A DNA stretch of 64,000 nucleotides from CAZXFA01 sp964640085 (GTDB lineage Bacteria; Actinomycetota; UBA4738; HRBIN12). Every line of letters starts with the position of its first letter. The stretch's first letter is position 1. The notes beneath the pieces are model-generated. The model was given only the letters and a program-made list of their open reading frames with translations, did no database searches and was not told the DNA's origin. Below are positions 17,485-25,281 of this stretch, one piece after another. The stretch lies in NCBI GenBank assembly GCA_964640085.1, contig CAZXFA010000001.1, positions 248,001-312,000 on the forward strand, in the 5' to 3' direction. A program made the position numbers and the translations under genes.

Positions 17485-17976
17485 GTGAAGATCCGCCTCG
17501 AACCGGCCTCGAGCGTTCCGCTCTCGACGCAGCTCGTCACGGCGATCGCCCGGATGATCGACCTCGGTCGGCTGGCGAGTGGCGATCGCCTCCCGAGCGT
17601 GCGCGAGCTCGCGGTGCAGCTCGACCTGGCGCCGAACACGGTCGCCAAGGCGTACCGGAAGCTCGCGACGGACGGGCTGTTGGAGGGCCGGGGGCGCCAT
17701 GGGACGTTCGTGTCGGCCCGACCCTCGGCGGAGGCGACGGGGGACCTGCGGGAGGCCGCGCGGCTACGTGAGGCGAGCCCGGCGGCTCGGGTTCGGCCCC
17801 GACGACGCACGGCGCGAGATGGAGCGAGCCCTCCGCGAGCGCTGACCGGCTACTCGAACAGCAGGAGCCCCGCCATCACCGCGAAGCCAGCCGAGACGCC
17901 GAGGAACTGGAGGAGCGAGACGCGCCAGTCGGTCTCTCGATGCAGCTCGGGGATCAGGTCGGCTCCCGCGATGTAG
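17485..17976 (+). CDS. GntR-family regulator, YtrA-like, with probable C-terminal frameshift
   Basis: Residues 1-90 are a clear winged helix of the YtrA subgroup (LSTQLVTAIARMID, then RLPSVRELAVQLDLAPNTVAKAYRKL). After LREAA at about 17757 the reading frame gives Arg/Pro-rich sequence, while the +1 frame gives the expected helical tail GYVRRARRLGFGPDDARR and stops at 17845. One extra C there would explain it. The open frame as it stands continues to 17976 and overlaps the ZIP gene by 127 bases. YtrA-like regulators usually repress adjacent transporters; no ABC transporter is adjacent here. Confidence 0.75.
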   Translation: MKIRLEPASSVPLSTQLVTAIARMIDLGRLASGDRLPSVRELAVQLDLAPNTVAKAYRKLATDGLLEGRGRHGTFVSARPSAEATGDLREAARLREASPAARVRPRRRTARDGASPPRALTGYSNSRSPAITAKPAETPRNWRSETRQSVSRCSSGIRSAPAM

Positions 17977-18608
17977 ATGAAGGCCCCGGCCGACAGGGCG
18001 AGCATCGGCCGAGACAGGCCGCCCACCACGTCCTCGAGCGACAGGGTGAGGGCGGCGCCCACCACGGCGGCCAGGGCGGAGGCGAAGTTGTACACGAGCG
18101 CCCGCTTCGGGCGCAGGCCCGCGTGGACGAGCACCCCGAGATCCCCGATCTCCTGCGGGATCTCGTGGAGCGCGACGGCCGCCGCCGTCGCGATCCCCAG
18201 TCGGGTGTTGGCGAGGAACGCTCCGGCCAGGATCGCGCCGTCTATCAGGTTGTGGATCCCATCGCCCACGAGGTTGGTGACGGCGACCGGATGCATGTGT
18301 CGGTGGGCCGGAGCGTTGAGCGAGTGGTGAAGGTGGATGAACTTCTCCAGCACGAACAACCCGAGGATGCCTGCGATGACCACGAGCGAGATCCCGGTGG
18401 TCAGCCCCTCCTCGGCCAGCTCCGGCAGCAGGTGGAGCAGGGCGTCCCCGAGCAGGGCGCCGACCGCGAAGCTCACGAGGATCGGGACGATCGAGCGCAG
18501 GAACCGCTCGCGCGCGATCAACAGGACGACCCCGGTGAACGAGAGGAGGCTCACCGCGAGGACGGCGGCGAGCGTCGCCCCCCACGCTGAACCCGTCGTC
18601 GTCTCCAC
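17850..18608 (-). CDS. ZIP family divalent metal transporter
   Basis: 252 residues, eight predicted membrane helices. The metal-binding helices are evident: HNLIDG in helix IV and HEIPQEIGD in helix V (the usual HExPHE with Gln for the second His). A His-rich cytoplasmic stretch, FIHLHHSLNAPAHRHMH, lies in the large loop before helix IV. ZIP proteins import zinc, iron or manganese; which is not determinable. The start is a GTG preceded by TAGCCT at nine bases. Confidence 0.92.
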   Translation of the reverse strand: METTTGSAWGATLAAVLAVSLLSFTGVVLLIARERFLRSIVPILVSFAVGALLGDALLHLLPELAEEGLTTGISLVVIAGILGLFVLEKFIHLHHSLNAPAHRHMHPVAVTNLVGDGIHNLIDGAILAGAFLANTRLGIATAAAVALHEIPQEIGDLGVLVHAGLRPKRALVYNFASALAAVVGAALTLSLEDVVGGLSRPMLALSAGAFIYIAGADLIPELHRETDWRVSLLQFLGVSAGFAVMAGLLLFE

Positions 18609-18640
18609 GTCGGGCCGAGGCTACACGAGCACCCGCCGAC

Positions 18641-19396
18641 CTAGGCGGACAGGTAGGGTCGCTCCGGACGCGGGACAGGTTCGATCGCGGCGGCGTTCAC
18701 GATGACCTCCCGGCCGACCGCGTAGATGGGGCCCGTGACCCGGACCCACTCGTTGTCCTCGAACCGACCGGGCGTCACGTTCACCACCCGAACCTGCGCC
18801 ACCGTCGCGTCGGCGACGCAGCAGGACACGACGTACCGGGTGAGGAGGAACTCGTCCGCCGACGTGTCCGCGTAGCGGGTCACGAAGCCCACGAAGGCCA
18901 CGGTCTCCCCGGCGCGAGCCGCGAGCGCCTGCTCCCCCTCCGGCGTGGTCTGGGCCGCCGCAACGTCCACCAGGGTGAGCTCGCCTTCCCCGATCCCCGC
19001 ACCGCTCGTCGCGAACCCGGCACCCGCGAACCCGGTCCGCTTCCCCGCTGAGAAGGTCCCCAGCGTCGCGGGGGGCAGGGCGAGCACCAGGAGCACCGGG
19101 ACCACCATCGCCGCCATCACCCACAGCTCGTGCCTTCGCAAAGGCTCGGGAACGCTCGTGCGCGCGGTGGCCAACCGCCCCAGCGTGGCGGCCGTCAGAA
19201 GCACGGCGGCGACCGGGACCACCCAGTCGGTCCGGTCGGACAGGTAGAAGGCGTCTCGTCCCGAGAGGAGCAGGAACCAGAACAGCGCCGCCCAGGCGCC
19301 GAGCACGACGCTCCCGGCCACCCTGGGTGGGCTCCACCGCCTCGGGAGTGGAGCCTCGGTCCGGCGTGGGACGCGGGTCGCGATCGCGTCGGTCAT
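18641..19396 (-). CDS. TIGR03943-type membrane protein, partner of the DUF318 permease
   Basis: 251 residues: two N-terminal helices (about 25-45 and 56-75), a third near 92-110, then an extracytoplasmic beta-rich domain with a conserved pair of Cys (VSCCVADA) and VRVTGPIYAVGREVIVNA. In many bacteria this family (YcgQ-like) is encoded next to a DUF318 permease (YcgR-like), as here, where its ATG overlaps the permease stop. The pair is often found in zinc-responsive regions, and a ZIP gene is adjacent; metal or oxyanion handling is an inference. Confidence 0.85.
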   Translation of the reverse strand: MTDAIATRVPRRTEAPLPRRWSPPRVAGSVVLGAWAALFWFLLLSGRDAFYLSDRTDWVVPVAAVLLTAATLGRLATARTSVPEPLRRHELWVMAAMVVPVLLVLALPPATLGTFSAGKRTGFAGAGFATSGAGIGEGELTLVDVAAAQTTPEGEQALAARAGETVAFVGFVTRYADTSADEFLLTRYVVSCCVADATVAQVRVVNVTPGRFEDNEWVRVTGPIYAVGREVIVNAAAIEPVPRPERPYLSA

Positions 19397-20400
19397 CCGA
19401 GTACCACCCCCAGCCAGAGCGTCCCGCCCAGGGTGGCGAGGGCGACCGTGGAGACCACGGTCCGGACGAACCCCCGGCGGAACGTCCCCCCGTACAGCGC
19501 GAGCAGCTTGGCGTCGACCATCGGCCCGAACACCAGGAACGCGAGCTGCGCCGACGGGCCGAACTGGACGAACGATGCGGCCACGAACGCATCGGACTCC
19601 GAGCACAGCGACAGCGCCGCCGCGAGTCCCATCATCAGCACGATCGAGATGACAGGCACCCCGGCCGCCCCCTCGAGGACCCCGGCCGGCAGGAAGGTCT
19701 GGATCGCGGCCGCGAGCGTCGCGCCCAGGATCAGGTAGCGCCCCATGAACAGGAAGTCGTTCCCGAGGTGGACGAAGAAGCGGCGCCAGCGGGGCTCGGG
19801 CCGTCCGAGCTCGACGTGGTGCTCGTGCCGCTCATCCGGGTTCGCCTTCAGGAGGTCGTCCTTGGAGCGGTCCCCGATCGCCCAGCCGACGGCGATCGCG
19901 ACCAGCAGGCCGAGCGCGAACCTGCCGCCGACCATCGTCCACATCGCCTCCCGTCCGCGGTAGGCCACGAAGGTCGAGGCGATCACCACCGGGTTGACCA
20001 CCGGCGCGGCGAGCATGAACGTGACCGCCGCCGAGGGCGCCAACCCGCGGAAGGCGAGCCGGCGCGCCACCGGCACCGAGCCGCACTCGCAGATCGGGAA
20101 CGCGAGGCCGGCCAGGGCGGCCGCCGGGAGCTGGAGGAGCCGGGGGAGCCGGCCCAGGCGCTCGAGGGCCGCGATCGGCACGAAGACCTCCACCAGCGCG
20201 GCCGCGAGGGCCCCGAGCATCACGAACGGCAGCGCCTGGATCAGGAGCGAGCCGAAGATCACGAGGTAGGTCCGCACCCACGCCACGCGCTGCGGGTCGG
20301 CGAGCCGGAGCCCGACAGCGCCGAGGACCAGCAGGACCAGGACGGTGATCACCGTTCGGGTGCTGGCGGTCCGCGGGGGTCGGATCGCGACGCCGGCCAT
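19393..20400 (-). CDS. DUF318/ArsP-like permease
   Basis: 335 residues, about eight membrane helices in two repeats. Family motifs are FPICECGSVPVARRL (a Cys pair in the first repeat), LAAPVVNPVVIAST, and ALSLCSESDAFVAASF with PMVDAKLL in the second. The family includes ArsP, an exporter of trivalent organoarsenicals, and YcgR-like proteins of unclear substrate. It is the first gene of a two-gene operon with the TIGR03943 protein. A GTG six bases upstream of the chosen ATG is also in frame. Confidence 0.88.
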   Translation of the reverse strand: MAGVAIRPPRTASTRTVITVLVLLVLGAVGLRLADPQRVAWVRTYLVIFGSLLIQALPFVMLGALAAALVEVFVPIAALERLGRLPRLLQLPAAALAGLAFPICECGSVPVARRLAFRGLAPSAAVTFMLAAPVVNPVVIASTFVAYRGREAMWTMVGGRFALGLLVAIAVGWAIGDRSKDDLLKANPDERHEHHVELGRPEPRWRRFFVHLGNDFLFMGRYLILGATLAAAIQTFLPAGVLEGAAGVPVISIVLMMGLAAALSLCSESDAFVAASFVQFGPSAQLAFLVFGPMVDAKLLALYGGTFRRGFVRTVVSTVALATLGGTLWLGVVLG

Positions 20401-20410
20401 GTGCACTCCC

Positions 20411-21736
20411 TCAGCAGTACGTGGCGAACGAGACGGCGAAGCCCTGGAAGGCGTCGGCCATCATCCTCTCACCGTCCCGGGTCCGCAGCGCCAGGAGCGC
20501 GTCGACGATCGCCTGCCCGGTGGCGCCCGCCCGGGCGAGGACGTCCTGGTCCAGGAACAGGCCACCGGGCACCGTCGCGGCGACCACCGGCTCCTCGCCG
20601 GGCACGGAGTCCTCGACGGCGGGCAGGAGCTCGCCGGCCGGTTCGGCCCGCCGATCGGCCGGGGAGCCCGTCCCCACGACGACGACCGTGACCAAGCCGC
20701 CCGTCGCCTCCTCGGCCTCGTGCACGATCGCTCTGGTCCGCCGGTCCAGGGCTCCGACCCTGCCGTCGATCGCGACGCCGACCACGTCGGGGACCTCGTC
20801 GGCGCCGAACCCGGCTCCGAGCAGGGTCTGGACGGCAAGCAGGGCCGCGCCCGCGTCGCCGAGGACCCGATCCACCGGGTCCTGGTCCGGGTACCAGCCC
20901 CCGCCGACGATCCCGCGGTCGGCTCCGTCGGTCGCCACCAGCCCCACGAGCGTGCGCGGGTCTGCGGCCTCGAGATCGTCGGCGAGCGTCGCGATCACCT
21001 GCACCGGCGCGCCGGCGCCGAACGCCGGCACGACCTCGCCGCGGTCGTCGCGGACGACCGAGCCCGTGATGCCGTGCTGCGACGGCAGCCCGCCGGTCCC
21101 GATCGTGGTGAGGATCGCCGCCGGGTCGAGCGGCACCGAACCGGTCTCGGCGCCCAGCGTGCCCGAGCCTTCGCGCAGGAGCGAGCCGAGGTACGGCCAG
21201 GCGTCATCGCGCCCTTCGAGCTCGGCGCTCCCGACGCCCTTCCACGCGATCAGCAGGACGAGCCGGGGCGGGAGGACCGGCGGGTCCACGAGGCCCTCGA
21301 TGGCTGTCCCCGAGCGCACCTCCTGGAACGACCGCTCGAACGCGAGGATGTCGGCGACCGTGGGCGCGACCCGGTCCAGCGTCACGCCGTCGGGGATCGT
21401 CTCCGCAGGTGCGACCCCGGTACCAGCGAAGACGAGCGGCACCGGGTCGGAGGCGCTCCCGGCGTCCGGCCACAGGACCCGAACGCCGGTCCCCCCGGCC
21501 TCGCTCCAGACCTCCGCCGCCGCGGTCACCCCCATCACGTCGGGGGAGCGTCCCTCGCGGTACCCGTTCTGGAGCAGCGTCCGGACGCGGCTCGGGAGGC
21601 TGCAGAACGGGACCCGGGCCGCGGCCGTCGGTTCGGACTCGCAGGACCGGCCGACGCAGAGGAGCTGGAGGGCTCCGGCCGGCAGCGCGATCGCCGCCAG
21701 GACGGCGAGGACGAGGAGCAGGCGGCGGGCCGACAC
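20411..21736 (-). CDS. Alkaline-phosphatase-superfamily pseudoenzyme, membrane-anchored
   Basis: 441 residues with an N-terminal signal anchor (RRLLLVLAVLAAIALPAGA). Its order of elements matches the three lipoproteins transcribed away from it: first the segment DPVPLVFAGTG and LDRVAPTVADIL, then the core LVLLIAWKGVGSAEL, TTIGTGGLPSQHGITGS and VGVAIDG. Every catalytic landmark is altered. The metal Asp of VWD is Lys (AWKG), the Thr nucleophile of TxxxH is Asp (LDPAAI), the His of DxxxH is missing, and ADHG reads GTGS. It probably binds rather than cleaves. The C-terminus ends in Cys. It starts 84 bases from the divergent operon, so expression is likely shared. Confidence 0.75.
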   Translation of the reverse strand: MSARRLLLVLAVLAAIALPAGALQLLCVGRSCESEPTAAARVPFCSLPSRVRTLLQNGYREGRSPDVMGVTAAAEVWSEAGGTGVRVLWPDAGSASDPVPLVFAGTGVAPAETIPDGVTLDRVAPTVADILAFERSFQEVRSGTAIEGLVDPPVLPPRLVLLIAWKGVGSAELEGRDDAWPYLGSLLREGSGTLGAETGSVPLDPAAILTTIGTGGLPSQHGITGSVVRDDRGEVVPAFGAGAPVQVIATLADDLEAADPRTLVGLVATDGADRGIVGGGWYPDQDPVDRVLGDAGAALLAVQTLLGAGFGADEVPDVVGVAIDGRVGALDRRTRAIVHEAEEATGGLVTVVVVGTGSPADRRAEPAGELLPAVEDSVPGEEPVVAATVPGGLFLDQDVLARAGATGQAIVDALLALRTRDGERMMADAFQGFAVSFATYC

Positions 21737-21820
21737 GGCGCTCCAGAAGCTACCGCGACCCGCCGCGAGCGCGGGCGGAGGGTCGCGCTCCCGGTTCCCT
21801 GCTAGGTTGCCGTTCCGCCC

Positions 21821-23581
21821 GTGGTGTCGTTTCCTATCGCATCCGTGACCTCCCGACGGTCGTTCGCGCTTTTCTCCGCCATCCTGCTGCTGGGGGCTGC
21901 CTGCACCGGCGCCGGCGGTGAAGAGGCCTCTCCCATCGACGGTCCCCCCAACCCCGACGGCGCCTCGAGCGTCCCTCCCGCGACGGGATCGACCGGTGAC
22001 GCCGCCGGGCAGCTCGAGACGCCGAGCATCGAGCCCGGCAGCCTGGCCGAGGTCGCCTGCTCCCTCCCCCACCAGTGGCTGCTCAGGACCTGGCGGGGGA
22101 ACATGGCAAGCCGCAGCGCCGAGCTCCAGATCCTGCCGATCGAGCCGAACTACGTGGGCTCCGGTCTGCCGCACGTTGGGCCGTGGCCCTACGCGCAGGA
22201 CATCCCGATGTTCTGGTACGGGCCCGGGCACATCGTCCCGACCGGCATCGTGCAACGTCCGGTCACGCTCGCCGGGATCGCGCCGACCGAGGGCGAGCTG
22301 CTCGGGTTCCCCTTCCGCACCCCCGACGGCTCGCCGATGCGCGAGGCCCTCGCGGACAACACCGACCCGCCCAAGCTGATCGTCACGATCGTCTGGGACG
22401 CGGCCGGCCGGAACGTCCTCGAGCGCTGGCCCGACGACTGGCCGTACCTCCGGTCGCTCATCCCGCAGGGCACCTGGTACGACCGGGCGACCGTCGGCTC
22501 GAGCCCTACCTCGACGGCCCAGACGCACGCGACGATCGGCACCGGCACCTTCCCCGACGACCACGGCATCGTGGCTCACCGCCTGCGCATCGGGGGAGAC
22601 CTCACCACGCCGTGGAAGCTCGGGCCTACCTACCTCATCGATCCGACGCTCGCCGACCTGTTCGACGTGGCGAAGGGCAACGAGCCGATCGTGGGTGAGC
22701 TCGGGACGGTGAGCATCCACCTGGGGATGGTCGGTCACGGCTCGATGTGGGGCGGCGGCGACCAGGACATCGCCGTGATCCGGGAGAAGATCGGGGCCGA
22801 GACGCTCGGGGCCGAGGGCTTCGAGTGGAACCTCACGCCGGTGCTCCGTCCCTTCTACCGGTTCCCGAGCTACATCAACGGCGTTCCGGGGTTCGAGGAG
22901 GACGTGCGGGCGGTCGACGCCGCCGACGGTCAGCAGGACGGTCGGTGGCGCGAGAACGAGATCGAGCCGCTGCTCCAGGGGTTCGACACACCCGCGCGGA
23001 TCCCGTACCAGACGCGCGTGCTGATGGAGCTGATCGAGCGCGAGCGGTTCGGGGCCGACGAGGTCCCCGACCTGCTGTTCGTGAACTTCAAGATGATCGA
23101 CTACATCAGCCACGTGTGGACGGTGAACAGCCCGGAGATGCAGGACGCGGTCCGAGCCCAGGACGAGCAGCTCCAGGTGCTCGTCGACTTCCTGAACGAG
23201 ACCGTGGGCGAGGGCGAGTGGGTCTTCGTGCTGACCGCCGACCACGGCTCGATCCCCGACCCGGAGGTGAGCGGCGCCTTCGCGATCTCGGCCACCCCGA
23301 TCGTGAACGGGATCAACACCACGTTCGACACCGACGGCGACGACTCCAAGCTCGTCGAGCTCGTCCAGCCCACCCAGATCTTCATCGACGAGGCGGAGCT
23401 CGCGGAGAACGGCCATACGCTCGACGAGGTCGCCCGGTGGGTGATGGAGCTCACGAAGGCCGACGTCACGTTCCCGGACGTCACGGTGCCCGCCGATCAG
23501 GCGGACGACCTCGTGTTCGAGGCGGCGTTCCCTTCCTCCCTGATGGAGGAGCTGCCCTGCCTGCCGGAGGCGCGGGCGTGA
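21821..23581 (+). CDS. Lipoprotein phosphodiesterase/phosphatase of the AP superfamily, copy 1 (circularly permuted order)
   Basis: 586 residues. Signal peptide with lipobox LGAAC (residues 24-28) and a disordered linker to about residue 75. Metal-ligand candidates appear in rotated order: His118 (GLPHVGPW) within a segment that ends canonical PafA-like enzymes (DIPMFWYGPG, then IAPTEGELLG), then Asp193 (VWDAAG), Thr232 nucleophile (STAQTH), Asp427 and His431 (IDYISH), and Asp474-His475 (ADHG). It should hydrolyse an extracytoplasmic phosphate mono- or diester; the substrate is unknown. The next gene's GTG overlaps this TGA. TAGGTT lies 12 bases before the GTG start. Confidence 0.85.
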   Translation: MVSFPIASVTSRRSFALFSAILLLGAACTGAGGEEASPIDGPPNPDGASSVPPATGSTGDAAGQLETPSIEPGSLAEVACSLPHQWLLRTWRGNMASRSAELQILPIEPNYVGSGLPHVGPWPYAQDIPMFWYGPGHIVPTGIVQRPVTLAGIAPTEGELLGFPFRTPDGSPMREALADNTDPPKLIVTIVWDAAGRNVLERWPDDWPYLRSLIPQGTWYDRATVGSSPTSTAQTHATIGTGTFPDDHGIVAHRLRIGGDLTTPWKLGPTYLIDPTLADLFDVAKGNEPIVGELGTVSIHLGMVGHGSMWGGGDQDIAVIREKIGAETLGAEGFEWNLTPVLRPFYRFPSYINGVPGFEEDVRAVDAADGQQDGRWRENEIEPLLQGFDTPARIPYQTRVLMELIERERFGADEVPDLLFVNFKMIDYISHVWTVNSPEMQDAVRAQDEQLQVLVDFLNETVGEGEWVFVLTADHGSIPDPEVSGAFAISATPIVNGINTTFDTDGDDSKLVELVQPTQIFIDEAELAENGHTLDEVARWVMELTKADVTFPDVTVPADQADDLVFEAAFPSSLMEELPCLPEARA

Positions 23582-25281
23582 GGCGATCCCCTCGGACGGC
23601 CGCGGCGGTCCTCGCGGTCGCCCTCGCGGGCGCCGCGTGCACCGCGGGTGCGGAGCCGGCCCCGCCCGCGTCTCCCTCAGGGGGCGCGCCGCCGCCGCAA
23701 ACGACCGCGGTCGGCGGATCGCCCGAGGTCGTCGCCGCCCCGAGCGAGATCGAGGACGCCGCCTGCGCGATGCCGCACGAGTACCTGGTCCGCGTATGGC
23801 GCGGGACCGACCCACGGCGATCGGGCCAGATCGCCATCGTGCCGCAGGAGCCGAACTTCGTCGGCTCGAACTTCCCCCACTCGGGGCCGTGGGACTACCT
23901 GCAGGACGTTCCGCTCTTCTGGTACGGGCCGGGCGTGATACCGGGCGTCGGCGAGGTCGACCGACCGATCACCCTGGCCGACGTCCCCCCCACGCAGGCC
24001 GCGCTGCTCGGCTTCCCGTTCCGGGCGCCCGACGGCCGCGCGCTGCCGGAGATCCCGACGCCGGCTACGCCGCCCAGGCTGATCGTGACCCTGGTCTGGG
24101 ATGCGGGTGGGATGAGCGTGCTCGACGAGTTCCCGGAGGACTGGCCGGTGCTCCGTTCGCTGATCCCGCAGGGGATCTGGTATTCGGACGCCTCCGTGGG
24201 CTCCTCGCCGTCGATCACCCCGGCCACCCACGCCACGCTCGGCACCGGGGCGTTCCCGATGCACACCGGGCAGACCGATGCCGAGTTCCGTCTCGGTCCG
24301 CGCATGATCCGGGCCGGGGCCCTCGGCCCCCTGCTGCTGATGGAGCCGACCCTTGGCGACCTGTACGACCGTGCGATGGGCAACGAGCCACTGGTCGGCG
24401 CGCTCGCGAGCGTCACCTGGCACCTGAACATGGCCAGCCACGGTGCGCTGTGGGGCGGCGGCGACCGCGACGTCGCGGTGCTGCGCACGCCCGTCCGCGC
24501 GGACAACGAGGGCGCCGAGGGCACGATGTGGAACCTGCAGGGCAAGAACGCCCCGTACTTCACCTTCCCCGCGTACACGAACGACCTGCCACCCCTATCG
24601 GCCTACACGGAGGAGGTCGACCGCGAGGACGGGGCGCTCGACGGGAGATGGCGCGAGAACTCGATCGAGCAGTACGAGCACGGTTGGGCCACCCCCGCCC
24701 GGATCCCGTACCAGACGCGGATGATCGAGGAGGTGGTCGCGCGCGAGGGGTTCGGCGACGACGACGTGCCGGACCTGCTGTTCATCAACTACAAGGCGAT
24801 CGACCACGTGAGCCACATCTGGAGCGTGAACAGCCCCGAGATGCAGGACACGCTCCGGTGGCAGGACCGCGACCTGGGGCGGTTCGTCGACTTCCTGGAC
24901 GAGGAGGTCGGTCGCGGCGAGTGGGTGCTGGTGCTCACCGCCGATCACGGCGCGCAGTTCGACCCCGAGGTCTCCGGCGCGTTCCAGGTCACCCCGGGCC
25001 AGCTCGCGCAGGACCTGGAGGAGGCCTTCCCCGGGTCCAACGGTGGCTCGATCTTCCTGTCGGTGCGCACGAGCCAGATCTACGTGGACGAGCCGGCGAT
25101 GCGGGAGGCCGGCTATGCGCTCGAGCAGATCGCGGCCTTCGTCCTGCACTACACCAAGGAGCAGGGCGCGAACGATCCCTCCACCGTCCCCGAGGCCGAG
25201 CGGGACGATCGGGTGTTCGCCGCGGCGGTCCCGATCCACCTGCTGCCCAGCCTCGCGTGCCTGCCGGAGGCCCGCAGGTGA
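23578..25281 (+). CDS. Lipoprotein phosphodiesterase/phosphatase of the AP superfamily, copy 2
   Basis: 567 residues, lipobox LAGAAC close to the N-terminus. Same permuted layout as copies 1 and 3: FPHSGPWDYLQDVPLFWYGPG comes before the catalytic core (VWDAGG, nucleophile in SITPATH, AIDHVSH, ADHG). All metal ligands are retained. It is translationally coupled on both sides through GTGA overlaps. The divergence from copy 1 is considerable outside the motifs, so the duplication is old and the copies probably differ in substrate. Confidence 0.85.
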   Translation: MRRSPRTAAAVLAVALAGAACTAGAEPAPPASPSGGAPPPQTTAVGGSPEVVAAPSEIEDAACAMPHEYLVRVWRGTDPRRSGQIAIVPQEPNFVGSNFPHSGPWDYLQDVPLFWYGPGVIPGVGEVDRPITLADVPPTQAALLGFPFRAPDGRALPEIPTPATPPRLIVTLVWDAGGMSVLDEFPEDWPVLRSLIPQGIWYSDASVGSSPSITPATHATLGTGAFPMHTGQTDAEFRLGPRMIRAGALGPLLLMEPTLGDLYDRAMGNEPLVGALASVTWHLNMASHGALWGGGDRDVAVLRTPVRADNEGAEGTMWNLQGKNAPYFTFPAYTNDLPPLSAYTEEVDREDGALDGRWRENSIEQYEHGWATPARIPYQTRMIEEVVAREGFGDDDVPDLLFINYKAIDHVSHIWSVNSPEMQDTLRWQDRDLGRFVDFLDEEVGRGEWVLVLTADHGAQFDPEVSGAFQVTPGQLAQDLEEAFPGSNGGSIFLSVRTSQIYVDEPAMREAGYALEQIAAFVLHYTKEQGANDPSTVPEAERDDRVFAAAVPIHLLPSLACLPEARR

